A stretch of DNA of 32,398 nt from an uncultured Pelagibacteraceae bacterium (GTDB lineage Bacteria; Pseudomonadota; Alphaproteobacteria; Pelagibacterales; Pelagibacteraceae), in NCBI GenBank assembly GCA_902520355.1, contig CABYNK010000006.1, positions 1 through 32,398 of the forward strand, given 5' to 3'. A model generated the notes under the pieces. That model did not search any database. It was not told the DNA's origin and worked only from the letters and a program-made list of their open reading frames with translations. Position 1 is the first letter of the stretch, and each line of letters starts with the position of its first letter. A program made the position numbers and the translations under genes. Shown here piece by piece: positions 24,507-32,398 of this stretch.

Positions 24507-26321
24507 TTAGTGTTGTTTGCCAAGGATCGATTTACCAGCTGGTACTCGAACCTCATCAACCATTCTCTGTGTTGCAGCGCTAGGTGCTGAAGTTATTAAA
24601 CTCACCACAACCATAGCTACTAAGCTGACAGCTGAACCAAAGATACCAAACGTTAACTGAGTAATTCCTAAGAATCCACTTCCGCCGTTTCTTACCCAAA
24701 TTAGGTAACCAGCACCAGAAATTAATCCTAAGGCCATACCAGCTACAGCACCTTCTTTGTTAGCTCTTTTCCACCATACGCCAAGTACAAGTGGGAAGAA
24801 CAAACCAGACATCGCAAAGTCAAAAGCCCAGATTACTGAACCTAAGATACCTTGGATCTCCATTGCTGCGATTGTTGCTCCTGCAAAACCAATTACTACA
24901 AGTAATACCCTTGCAACAATTAGTCTCTTCGCAGTCTCAGCTTTTGGATCGATGATCTTATAATAAACATCGTGTGAGATTGCATTTGCAATTGCTAAAA
25001 TCAAACCATCGGCTGTTGACATGGCAGCGGCCATACCTCCTGCAGCAACCAGACCTGAGATTACATATGGTAATCCAGCTATTTCTGGAGTTGCTAACAC
25101 AACGGCTTTACCACCCATGAAAAACTCATTTAACTCTAGAGTTCCATTTCCGTTAAAGTCGCTTACAAACATCAAGTTTGCACTGTTCCAGTTTTGATAC
25201 CAATCTATCGCTTGAACTTCTGAAATTGATTTACCAATAATACCAGTTGGTAATGATGGATCAATCAATGACAGCTTAGATAGTGTTGCTAACATTGGAG
25301 CAGAAGAATAAAGTAGGAAGATAAAGAATAATGACCAACCTACTGATTTTCTAGCTGCTTTTACACTTGGAGTAGTAAAATATCTCATCATAACGTGAGG
25401 CAATGAAGCTGTTCCCATCATCATCGCTAACGCTAATGAAATAAATGCCCAAGGTGTTGCGTTCACCGCTGAGTGAGCTTTAGTTATTCCAGCCAAACCT
25501 TTTGGCACTTCTTTTAGATTTTCAGCAGAGTTTTTAACAAAACCAAACTGAGCCTCTAATTCAGCTATTCTAGAAACTTCATCAGCTAACATAAAGTGAG
25601 GGAAGAAACCCGCACCCATTTTGTTACTGATCCAGAATACTGGCAATAAGTAAGCTACGATTAGTACGATATATTGTGCTACCTGTGTCCAAGTTACCCC
25701 TCTCATACCACCAAGCATTGAACAAAGTAAGATACTTATTAGTCCAACGTATACTGCGTATTGAAATGGAATATCAAGTGCAACAGATGCAATTGTACCT
25801 GTGGCGTTAATCTGTGCAGTCACATAGGTAAATGAGGCAACAGTTAAAACTACTACCGCAAGAAACCTTGTTAAATTACCACCGTATCTTGTACCTATGA
25901 AATCTGGAACTGTGTAACAGCCAAATTTTCTTAGGTATGGTGCTAATAATGATGCAACTAATACATACCCACCAGTCCAACCTACAAGAAGTGCCATATA
26001 ACCGTAACCTTTAAAGTAAATACCACCTGCCATTGCAACGAATGATGCACCAGACATCCAGTCTGCTGCTGTCGCCATTCCGTTGAACACGGTTGGTACT
26101 TGTCTTCCAGCTACGTAATACGCATCAGCTTGTGCTGTACGTGATAGATAACCAATTATAGCATAGATGGCTACTGTGAAGGCAACGAAACAAATACCAA
26201 TTACTTTCGCTGTCATACCCATCTGCTCTCCAATTGACATAATGATTATGAAAGCTAAAAAACCACCTGTATAGATTCCATAAACTTTAGGCAAATTGTC
26301 TATAAAATTACCTTTAATCAT
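24507..26321 (-). CDS. Sodium:solute symporter, large subunit (VC_2705-like subfamily)
   Basis: 604-residue SSS-family transporter with many membrane segments. Characteristic blocks are 'DAYYVAGRQVPTVFNGMATAADWMSGASF', 'GGMRGVTWTQVAQY', 'ATPEIAGLPYVISGLVAAGGMAAAMSTADGL' and 'AISHDVYYK'. An EF-hand-like loop occupies residues 388-399. Pairing with a DUF4212 small subunit places it in the two-subunit VC_2705 group, often annotated as acetate or other organic-acid permeases. Substrate is inferred, not shown; acs is nearby on the same strand but in another unit. Codons are visibly less AT-rich than in neighbours, suggesting high expression. Its ATG shares one base with the small-subunit stop. Confidence 0.92.
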   Translation of the reverse strand: MIKGNFIDNLPKVYGIYTGGFLAFIIIMSIGEQMGMTAKVIGICFVAFTVAIYAIIGYLSRTAQADAYYVAGRQVPTVFNGMATAADWMSGASFVAMAGGIYFKGYGYMALLVGWTGGYVLVASLLAPYLRKFGCYTVPDFIGTRYGGNLTRFLAVVVLTVASFTYVTAQINATGTIASVALDIPFQYAVYVGLISILLCSMLGGMRGVTWTQVAQYIVLIVAYLLPVFWISNKMGAGFFPHFMLADEVSRIAELEAQFGFVKNSAENLKEVPKGLAGITKAHSAVNATPWAFISLALAMMMGTASLPHVMMRYFTTPSVKAARKSVGWSLFFIFLLYSSAPMLATLSKLSLIDPSLPTGIIGKSISEVQAIDWYQNWNSANLMFVSDFNGNGTLELNEFFMGGKAVVLATPEIAGLPYVISGLVAAGGMAAAMSTADGLILAIANAISHDVYYKIIDPKAETAKRLIVARVLLVVIGFAGATIAAMEIQGILGSVIWAFDFAMSGLFFPLVLGVWWKRANKEGAVAGMALGLISGAGYLIWVRNGGSGFLGITQLTFGIFGSAVSLVAMVVVSLITSAPSAATQRMVDEVRVPAGKSILGKQH

Positions 26322-26581
26322 TAGTCATCTCCTCTTTCACTAAAGCCGAACTCTTCATCAATTTTTTCTTGTCTATTCGCAAACCAGAAAATCAGTATTA
26401 CGAAAATTCCAAGAGAACCCTGACATGTGAACCAATAAGTTAACGGATAACCAAATGGCCCCGTAACTTCGTTCATTTCAGCCCCAAATAGGAAGATGCC
26501 AATTGAGAAAACAAACCAAATTGCTAAGGTAACCATTAGCAAACCCTTGGATTTTTCCCAATGTTGTTCTTGTTTTGACAT
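26321..26581 (-). CDS. Sodium/solute symporter small subunit (DUF4212)
   Basis: 86-residue membrane protein matching DUF4212: an N-terminal 'EQHWEKSKGL', two hydrophobic helices (about residues 14-33 and 50-68) and a charged tail 'RQEKIDEEFG'. The central 'FGYPLTYWFTCQGSLGIFVILIFWFANR' block is the family hallmark. It is the first gene of the operon and overlaps the large subunit by one base. A strong Shine-Dalgarno sequence precedes it, unusual in this window. Confidence 0.92.
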   Translation of the reverse strand: MSKQEQHWEKSKGLLMVTLAIWFVFSIGIFLFGAEMNEVTGPFGYPLTYWFTCQGSLGIFVILIFWFANRQEKIDEEFGFSERGDD

Positions 26582-26586
26582 TTATA

Positions 26587-26594
26587 CCTCTCTC
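26587..26594 (-). promoter_or_regulatory. Strong Shine-Dalgarno site of the symporter operon
   Basis: On the minus strand GAGAGAGG lies 5 nt before the ATG of the DUF4212 gene. Together with the good terminator and richer codon choice, it marks this operon as highly expressed. Confidence 0.65.
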
Positions 26595-26706
26595 TTTTTA
26601 GTTATAACTGGCCAAAACCATAACCATTATCAAATAGAATTAAAGTGTTAAAATTGGTAAATTTACTAGCGTTTTCTAGCTATAAGTGTCAAAAATAGGG
26701 TTTTTT

Positions 26707-27330
26707 ATGGGGAAATACAAATTAACGTGGAGAGACTTAACTTGGCATGATTTTAAGACTTATCTTTTCGCCATGTTTAAAGCTTTCATCCCTAAAGAGA
26801 AAATTAGCAACTTAGATGAACTTGAGACTTTTATTCAAACAAAATCTGCCTGGGTGAGTCAGGTTACCCTTTACGGTTATCTAAAAACGAGGATGGGGAC
26901 CAGGTATGTTCTTCATTTCGAGAATGATACATTTATGAATTCAGTTAACTTAGCTAAGTGGAACATTTATGCAGTTGCTCTTCAAGATCTCACTTTTTTT
27001 ACATTTTCAAAACTAAAAGCGAATTTTAATTATCAAGAAACTGAAAAAGCAAAAGAGATTTTTTTAAAGATCTTAGACGACGAAACTTCAAATAAAATGC
27101 CAATCGACATTATTGAAAAAGCTAAAAAAAGTTTTGATGAAAGATTACAAAATATAAATTGGGATAATCATTATAATGATCTTCCATTTAACCCTAGTGC
27201 TCTTTCATTATTTGAGTGGGCACCAATTGCAGAAGATTTAAAAAACTTAGATCGAAAAATAGTTCTAAATTCAGTAATCTTAAAATGGGATGTTATTAAA
27301 AAAGAATTTAATGAAAGAATAAAGTTTTAA
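26707..27330 (+). CDS. Conserved-looking protein of unknown function
   Basis: I do not recognise this protein. From ATG 26707 it has 207 residues; a GTG at 26686 would add seven. The ATG is preferred because AGGG lies 6 nt upstream. The N-terminus '[27 protein letters not shown]' is aromatic and amphipathic, possibly membrane-associated, but no clear membrane helix, signal peptide or catalytic motif is seen. '[23 protein letters not shown]' and '[19 protein letters not shown]' look like well-packed conserved blocks. It lies between the divergent symporter operon and convergent acs, with which it shares a TTAA stop overlap. A role in organic acid use is only a guess from location. Confidence 0.8.
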   Translation: MGKYKLTWRDLTWHDFKTYLFAMFKAFIPKEKISNLDELETFIQTKSAWVSQVTLYGYLKTRMGTRYVLHFENDTFMNSVNLAKWNIYAVALQDLTFFTFSKLKANFNYQETEKAKEIFLKILDDETSNKMPIDIIEKAKKSFDERLQNINWDNHYNDLPFNPSALSLFEWAPIAEDLKNLDRKIVLNSVILKWDVIKKEFNERIKF

Positions 27331-29402
27331 GTATTTTTTCTATTTTCCACCAAACTATCGACTACGCCTGGATCAGCTAGAGTAGTAGTGTCACCTAGTT
27401 GTCCATGTTCGTTTGCTGCGATTTTTCTTAAAATTCTTCTCATAATTTTTCCAGATCTTGTTTTCGGAAGTCCTGGTGTAAAATGAATCAGATCTGGTGT
27501 TGCTAAAGGTCCTATTTGTTTTCTCACCCAAAGTTTTAACTCTCTATCTAAATCGCCTGTCTCACTTTCACCCGCATTGAGAGTGACATAACAATATAAA
27601 CCATTACCTTTAATATCATGAGGATATCCGACCACTGCAGCCTCAGCGACTTTGGGATGGGCAACAAAGGCACTTTCAATTTCAGCCGTACCTAAATTAT
27701 GACCAGAGACAATAATTACATCATCCACTCTACCTGTTATCCAATAGTAACCGTCTTTATCTCTTCTGCATCCGTCTCCTGTAAAGTATTTGCCATCAAA
27801 TTGTGAAAAGTATGTATCAATAAATCTTTGATGATCACCATATACGGTTCTCATTTGACCAGGCCAGGATTGAGCTATACAAAGTCTACCTTCACCCTCA
27901 CCTTTAATTTCTCTACCATCTTTATTCACTAGCACTGGTTTAATTCCATAAAAAGGTTTTGTTGCTGAACCAGGTTTAAGTGGAATGGCTCCAGTTTGTG
28001 GTGCTATTAGAATTCCACCTGTTTCTGTTTGCCACCATGTATCGACTATTGGACATTTCGAATTTCCAACAGTTTTATAATACCACATCCATGCTTCTGG
28101 ATTTATGGGTTCTCCAACAGTTCCTAATAATTTTAAAGATTTTCTTGAAGTTTTGTTAACTGGGCCATCACCTTCTCTCATCAAGGCTCTTATAGCTGTT
28201 GGCGCTGTATAAAAAGTATTTACTTTATATTTGTCTACAATCTGCCACCACCTTGAGCTATCAGGGTAATTTGGAACACCTTCAAACATAATAGTTGTTG
28301 CTCCATTAGCTAATGGTCCATAAATTATATAGCTATGACCAGTTACCCAACCTATATCTGCGGTACACCAATAAATGTCATTAGGTTTATAATTAAAAAT
28401 ATATTGATGAGTCATAGAAGCATAAACCATATATCCTCCAGTGGTATGCAATACTCCTTTAGGCTTTCCGGTTGATCCTGATGTATAGAGAATAAACAAA
28501 GGATCTTCCGCACTCATTTCTTCAGGCTCACAATAGCTTGGGACATCTTTGATTAAATCGTGATACCAAACATCTCGACCTTGTTCCCAATAAACATAAT
28601 TACCAGTTCTCTTTACAACAATACATTTTTTTACATCTGGGCAATTAGATAACGCTTCATCTGTCGTCGCCTTTAAAGGAATAGTCTTGCCCCCCCTCAC
28701 TCCTTCATCAGCAGTAATTATATACTCAGATTTACAATCATTTACTCTTCCCGAAATTGATTCTGCAGAGAAACCACCAAAAATTATTGAGTGTATGGCG
28801 CCTATTCTTGCACAGGCCAACATCAATATTGCTAATTCAGGGATCATCGTCAAATAAATAGTGACACGATCACCTTTTTGTATCCCTAGTTTTTTAAGAC
28901 CATTCGCAGCTTTTGAAACTTTTTGATGTAATTGTTTATAAGAAATTTTTTGAGTATCTTTAGGATCATCACCAACCCATATAATAGCAGTTTTATCTTT
29001 TTTATCTTTTAAATGACGATCTATACAGTTTGCAGATGCATTTAAAGTGCCATCCTCAAACCATTTAATTTTTACTTCGTCTTTACTATATTTCACATCT
29101 TTAATTTTTTTGTAAGGTTTTATCCAAGTAATTCTCTTTCCTTCTTTTTTCCAAAATGAATTATTATTTTTAATAGAATCAGAATATTTTTTTTGATATT
29201 GAGCTTTATTTGCTAAACTTCTTTTTACCCACTCAGGTTTAGTTTTAATAACCTGATCGTTAGATGATGTTTTATCGATATTTTTCTTTTTAGATCTTTT
29301 AGCTGTAGATCTTCTAGTTTTTGAGGCTATTTTTATTTTTGTTCTTTTTTTTGAAGATTTTTTTTTCTTTATCTTTTTGTTTTTTTTCTTTTTTTTTGAC
29401 AT
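27327..29402 (-). CDS. acs: Acetyl-CoA synthetase with a basic N-terminal extension
   Basis: AMP-forming acetate:CoA ligase, 691 residues. The adenylate-forming signature '[12 protein letters not shown]', 'WWQTETGG', '[23 protein letters not shown]' and the catalytic Lys652 in '[16 protein letters not shown]' (equivalent to E. coli Lys609, a known acetylation site) are intact. The enzyme body begins near residue 55 ('[15 protein letters not shown]'). Before it lies a tail in which 25 of the first 44 residues are Lys or Arg and one is acidic. No alternative ATG, GTG or TTG codon is visible between the tail and the body. Last gene of a tsaD-EVE-acs unit (5-nt gap to the EVE gene). Confidence 0.96.
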   Translation of the reverse strand: MSKKKKKNKKIKKKKSSKKRTKIKIASKTRRSTAKRSKKKNIDKTSSNDQVIKTKPEWVKRSLANKAQYQKKYSDSIKNNNSFWKKEGKRITWIKPYKKIKDVKYSKDEVKIKWFEDGTLNASANCIDRHLKDKKDKTAIIWVGDDPKDTQKISYKQLHQKVSKAANGLKKLGIQKGDRVTIYLTMIPELAILMLACARIGAIHSIIFGGFSAESISGRVNDCKSEYIITADEGVRGGKTIPLKATTDEALSNCPDVKKCIVVKRTGNYVYWEQGRDVWYHDLIKDVPSYCEPEEMSAEDPLFILYTSGSTGKPKGVLHTTGGYMVYASMTHQYIFNYKPNDIYWCTADIGWVTGHSYIIYGPLANGATTIMFEGVPNYPDSSRWWQIVDKYKVNTFYTAPTAIRALMREGDGPVNKTSRKSLKLLGTVGEPINPEAWMWYYKTVGNSKCPIVDTWWQTETGGILIAPQTGAIPLKPGSATKPFYGIKPVLVNKDGREIKGEGEGRLCIAQSWPGQMRTVYGDHQRFIDTYFSQFDGKYFTGDGCRRDKDGYYWITGRVDDVIIVSGHNLGTAEIESAFVAHPKVAEAAVVGYPHDIKGNGLYCYVTLNAGESETGDLDRELKLWVRKQIGPLATPDLIHFTPGLPKTRSGKIMRRILRKIAANEHGQLGDTTTLADPGVVDSLVENRKNT

Positions 29403-29407
29403 ATTTT

Positions 29408-29821
29408 TTAATATTTACTCATTTTATTTAAAATCTTCCAGCTTTTTGAGTCAATAGGCATTACAGATAATCTACTTTGTTTAATTAAAGATAAATGGCT
29501 TAAATCCTTGTTTTTTTTAATTTTCTCTAAAGGCACAGGATTATCAAGTCTTTTCAAAAACTTAACAGTAACAGCAACAAATCTTCCTGATTTATCTGTT
29601 TTATCAATGTAATGCTCTTTCACAACTTCTACTATTCCAACAATTTCTTTTCCAATATTTGAGTGATAAAAAAAACATTGATCACCCTTTTTCATAGTTT
29701 TTAAATTCTTTGCTGCTTGATAGTTTCTTACACCATCCCAGGGTGCTCCTTTTTCACCAGCTTTTTTTTGTTGATCAATTGACCAAACATCAGGCTCTGA
29801 TTTAAGTAACCAGTATTGCAT
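29408..29821 (-). CDS. EVE domain protein
   Basis: 137-residue EVE/PUA-like fold protein, related to human THYN1. Blocks: '[16 protein letters not shown]', '[28 protein letters not shown]', '[10 protein letters not shown]' and 'SRLSVMPI'. The EVE domain is thought to bind modified nucleobases in DNA or RNA, but the bacterial role is uncertain. Its start shares one base with the tsaD stop, and acs follows 5 nt later. Location next to tsaD, a tRNA-modification gene, is suggestive only. Confidence 0.92.
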   Translation of the reverse strand: MQYWLLKSEPDVWSIDQQKKAGEKGAPWDGVRNYQAAKNLKTMKKGDQCFFYHSNIGKEIVGIVEVVKEHYIDKTDKSGRFVAVTVKFLKRLDNPVPLEKIKKNKDLSHLSLIKQSRLSVMPIDSKSWKILNKMSKY

Positions 29822-30894
29822 TATAATTTTACACCTGCTCCTTTTAAGAAATTAGCTTTTTCGTCTAGTGGCCATCTAGGTTTTGCTGGATAATCTAAAT
29901 CATTGAATTGATTTAATTTAAATTTTTCTAAGCCTACCATTCCTATCATTGCAGCATTATCACCACAAAGTTCTATTGGGGGAAAAATACTTTCATAATT
30001 TTTTTCTTTACATAGATTAATTAACATTGATCTAATTTTTTTGTTAGCTGCAACCCCACCAGCAACAACAAAAATTTTTTTTTTAAGATTATTTTTTTTT
30101 TCAAACTCTAAAAAAGCAATCTTTGTTTTTTTATTCAGGATTTCTATTATGGTTTTTTGAAAAGAGGCTGCTAAATCAAATTTATCTTGTTTTGTTTTTA
30201 TCTTTTTTGATATTTTTAAAACTGCTGTCTTCAAGCCTGCAAATGATAAGTTACAACCACCCCTATTAATAATTGGTTTTGGTAACTCATATCTTTCAGG
30301 GTTTCCCTTGTCAGCAAAAACTTCAATTTTGGGTCCACCGGGAAATTCTATTCCTAATAACTTCGCAGTTTTATCAAATGCCTCACCTAAAGCATCATCT
30401 ATGGTTGTGCCTAACCTTTTATAATTTCCAAGTCCTTGAACTTTTAAAAATTGTGAATGTCCACCTGAAATTAATAAAAATAAATATGGATAATCTAATC
30501 CTGAATTTATTCTTGGGCTCAAAGCATGACCTTCTAAATGATTAACTGCAATAAAGGGTTTTTTAATTAAATTAGCAAAAGTTTTACCAAAACTTAATCC
30601 AACTGATAAACACACAACTAAACCTGGTCCTGCAGTTGCGGCAACTGCATCTACTTCGTCTATTTTTTTTCCAGTTTCATCCAAAGCCTTTTGAACAATC
30701 CAATCAATTTTTTCTAAATGGGATCGGGCAGCAAGCTCAGGAACAACCCCACCAAATTCTTTATGCACTTCTGTTTGGCTAGAAATAACATTAGACAAAA
30801 TTATTGGTATTCCTTGCTCATTTTCTGAGATTAAAGATGCTGCAGTTTCATCACAGCTAGTTTCAATTCCTAGAATTAAGGGTTTTTTATTCAT
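29821..30894 (-). CDS. tsaD: tRNA N6-adenosine threonylcarbamoyltransferase
   Basis: Transfers the threonylcarbamoyl group to A37 of ANN-decoding tRNAs, working with TsaB and TsaE. 357 residues in the ASKHA fold. 'GIETSCDETAAS' starts the protein, the metal-binding His119 and His123 lie in 'NHLEGHALSPR', and 'LISGGHSQ', 'GEAFDKTAKLLG', 'NLSFAGLKTAV', 'VAGGVAANKKIR' and 'CGDNAAMIG' follow. The start (MNKKPLILGIE) is directly supported by the family N-terminus. Divergent from hemC with a 55-bp gap. Confidence 0.97.
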   Translation of the reverse strand: MNKKPLILGIETSCDETAASLISENEQGIPIILSNVISSQTEVHKEFGGVVPELAARSHLEKIDWIVQKALDETGKKIDEVDAVAATAGPGLVVCLSVGLSFGKTFANLIKKPFIAVNHLEGHALSPRINSGLDYPYLFLLISGGHSQFLKVQGLGNYKRLGTTIDDALGEAFDKTAKLLGIEFPGGPKIEVFADKGNPERYELPKPIINRGGCNLSFAGLKTAVLKISKKIKTKQDKFDLAASFQKTIIEILNKKTKIAFLEFEKKNNLKKKIFVVAGGVAANKKIRSMLINLCKEKNYESIFPPIELCGDNAAMIGMVGLEKFKLNQFNDLDYPAKPRWPLDEKANFLKGAGVKL

Positions 30895-30911
30895 TCAAAT
30901 AGTTTTTAATA

Positions 30912-30921
30912 ATTGTACAAT
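30912..30921. promoter_or_regulatory. Short palindrome between divergent tsaD and hemC
   Basis: ATTGTACAAT is a perfect 10-bp palindrome in the middle of the 55-bp divergent gap. It may be an operator or chance in AT-rich DNA. Confidence 0.2.
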
Positions 30922-30949
30922 CCCAATACAAGTAAGAAATGATTTTTTT

Positions 30950-31867
30950 ATGAAAAAGAAAATAAAGATTGGATCCCGAGGAAGCAAGTTAGCATTATTA
31001 TATGCTCAAAAAGTAAAAGACAAAATTATTGAGGTAACTAATTTTGATGATGAGGATGTTTTTATTGAAAAAATTTCAACCAAAGGAGATAAGATACAAG
31101 ATATCAGATTATCCGAAGTTGGTGGGAAAGGTTTGTTTTCAAGTAGTATCGAACAAGAGCTTCAAAAAAATAATATTGATATTGCAGTTCACGCACTTAA
31201 AGACATGCCGGCAATTGAGACCAAGGGTCTTTTAACAGATACATTTCTCGAAAGAACTGATGCGAGAGAAATTGTAATGATTAATGGAGATAAAAAATTT
31301 AAAGATTTAAAACAGAATGCGGTTATTGGTACATCTTCTTATAGACGACAGTTTCAAATAAAAAAGATTAGATCAGATTTTATTTGTAAACTTATAAGGG
31401 GAAATGTTGACACTAGAATAAAAAAATTAATGAATGGTGAGTATGATGCAATAATTTTGTCTTATGCTGGAATAAAGCACTTGAAATTTGAAGATAAAAT
31501 CTCAAAAATTTTTTCTATCGAGGAAATAATTCCAAGTGCAGGACAAGGTATAATTGCTATACAGTGTCGAGAAAATGATGAAGAAATGATCTCAATGTTA
31601 AAAAAGATTAATCACAAAGAGACTTATAAAAGAGCACATGCAGAAAGAAATATTTTGAAAATTTTAGAGGGAGCTTGTGAAACAGCTGTTGGTATTTATT
31701 CTAAAATAGATGAAAATAGAATTACAGTGGAAGCTGAACTTTTTTCATTAGATGGTTCACAAAGATTTTATGAAAAAAAATCCGACAGTTTAGAAAATTT
31801 TAGAGAACTTGGAAATGAAATAGGTAAAATTTTAAAAACAAAATCAAATAATTCTTATAAAAAATAA
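30950..31867 (+). CDS. hemC: Porphobilinogen deaminase (hydroxymethylbilane synthase)
   Basis: Joins four porphobilinogen units to hydroxymethylbilane in heme synthesis. 305 residues: 'IGSRGSKLALLYAQKV', 'STKGDKIQD', 'GGKGLFSSSIEQEL', 'IAVHALKDMPA', 'VIGTSSYRRQFQI', 'IRGNVDTRIKKL' and the dipyrromethane-carrying Cys243 in 'LEGACETAVG'. The catalytic Asp in 'HALKDMP' is kept. The start gives MKKKIKIGSRGSKLA, as in the family. One nucleotide separates it from hemD. Confidence 0.97.
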   Translation: MKKKIKIGSRGSKLALLYAQKVKDKIIEVTNFDDEDVFIEKISTKGDKIQDIRLSEVGGKGLFSSSIEQELQKNNIDIAVHALKDMPAIETKGLLTDTFLERTDAREIVMINGDKKFKDLKQNAVIGTSSYRRQFQIKKIRSDFICKLIRGNVDTRIKKLMNGEYDAIILSYAGIKHLKFEDKISKIFSIEEIIPSAGQGIIAIQCRENDEEMISMLKKINHKETYKRAHAERNILKILEGACETAVGIYSKIDENRITVEAELFSLDGSQRFYEKKSDSLENFRELGNEIGKILKTKSNNSYKK

Positions 31868-31868
31868 A

Positions 31869-32398
31869 ATGCATATTCTATTAACCAGACCCCTAGAAGA
31901 CTGTTCCGAAATGATAATTAAGTTCCAGTCTCTTGGTCATAAGGTTTCACATTTACCTTTATTATCTATCAAAAAGATTCTTCATGAAAAAATAGATCTT
32001 TCTGAATTTAAGGGTATTGTTTTTACAAGTTCTAACGCTGTGAAATTTTTAAATTCAAACAGGCTGGATAAAAAAATAAAATGTTTTTGCGTAGGAAATT
32101 CAACCGAAAAAGAAGCGAGAGGTCATGGTTTTTCAAATACAATTGCAGCAGAAGGAAACGTTCTAAATTTAAAAGAATTGATATTACAAAATTTTGATAA
32201 AACAGAGGGTAAATTAATTTATGTAAGTGGAGAAAACATTTCAGTTGATCTTGATAATCAGCTTCAAAACGAGGGATATGACGTTAAAAGATTGATAAAC
32301 TATGAAACTGTCCATAATGAAAAATTTGATAATGATTTTATTAATAAGTTGAAGCTCAATATGCCCGATATGGTTTACGTTTATTCACAAAATAGTGC
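31869..32398 (+). CDS. hemD: Uroporphyrinogen-III synthase, N-terminal part (runs off window)
   Basis: Open from ATG 31869 to the end of the window, about 176 residues. It starts 'MHILLTRPLEDC', followed by 'FKGIVFTSSNAVKFL' and 'CVGNSTEKEAREHGF'-like and 'LIYVSGENISVDL' segments, which match the two half-domains of HemD. The enzyme closes and isomerises hydroxymethylbilane to uroporphyrinogen III. One nucleotide after hemC, in the usual hemCD order. Sequence conservation in HemD is low, so location is a major part of the evidence. Confidence 0.9.
   Translation, partial: MHILLTRPLEDCSEMIIKFQSLGHKVSHLPLLSIKKILHEKIDLSEFKGIVFTSSNAVKFLNSNRLDKKIKCFCVGNSTEKEARGHGFSNTIAAEGNVLNLKELILQNFDKTEGKLIYVSGENISVDLDNQLQNEGYDVKRLINYETVHNEKFDNDFINKLKLNMPDMVYVYSQNS

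Noticed and set aside
1-32398. CRISPR arrays, insertion sequences, prophage, toxin-antitoxin or restriction genes
   Set aside because: None seen. There are no spaced repeats, transposase or integrase motifs, and every gap is 135 bp or less.

Overview
This window looks like a piece of chromosome from a marine SAR11-type alphaproteobacterium (Candidatus Pelagibacter or a close relative). The reasons are very AT-rich DNA, lysine/asparagine/isoleucine-rich proteins, almost no intergenic space (the largest gap is about 135 bp), mostly Shine-Dalgarno-free starts, and alphaproteobacterial gene orders: maf-aroE-coaE-dnaQ/secB-fxsA/Tim44-Smr, hslUV beside hisBHAFE, and a heparinase-like gene between rpe and purH. 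The organism is inferred from reading only; no database was searched. I see no phage, plasmid, IS element or CRISPR array.

Layout. 1-2405 (+): end of maf, then aroE, coaE and dnaQ, overlapping head to tail. 2402-3233 (-): secB and fxsA. 3291-4301 (+): a Tim44-domain protein and an Smr protein. 4296-6184 (-): hslU and hslV, with a candidate heat-shock promoter. 6276-9565 (+): hisB, hisH, hisA, a 29-residue membrane peptide gene, hisF, hisE and a DUF2061 gene. 9650-13506 (+): malyl-CoA lyase, two malate-CoA ligase subunits, a HIT protein and a GNAT protein. 13503-16171 (-): a LolA-like carrier and FtsK. 16202-17275 (+): a UbiH-type flavoprotein. 17277-17918 (-): a LON-domain protein. 17971-19678: two convergent sulfotransferases. 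19814-20240 (+): tRNA-Gly(GCC) and a pterin carbinolamine dehydratase. 20230-24436 (-): purH, heparinase-like gene, rpe and a YggT-like membrane protein. 24507-26581 (-): a two-subunit sodium/solute symporter with a clear terminator. 26707-27330 (+): an unrecognised gene. 27327-30894 (-): acs, an EVE-domain gene and tsaD. 30950-end (+): hemC and the start of hemD.

Most genes are core metabolism and housekeeping. Two groups have a shared logic. The mclA-mtkA-mtkB trio should convert malate to malyl-CoA and then to acetyl-CoA plus glyoxylate, or run in reverse. The symporter and acetyl-CoA synthetase may together take up and activate a short organic acid such as acetate, although they are separate transcription units.

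I found no clear multi-gene undescribed system. The best leads are the 29-residue membrane peptide inside the his operon, the strongly basic N-terminal tail on acetyl-CoA synthetase, the sulfotransferase pair next to tRNA-Gly, the heat-shock-like promoter that would give an almost leaderless hslV message, and convergent genes that share palindromic stop codons.
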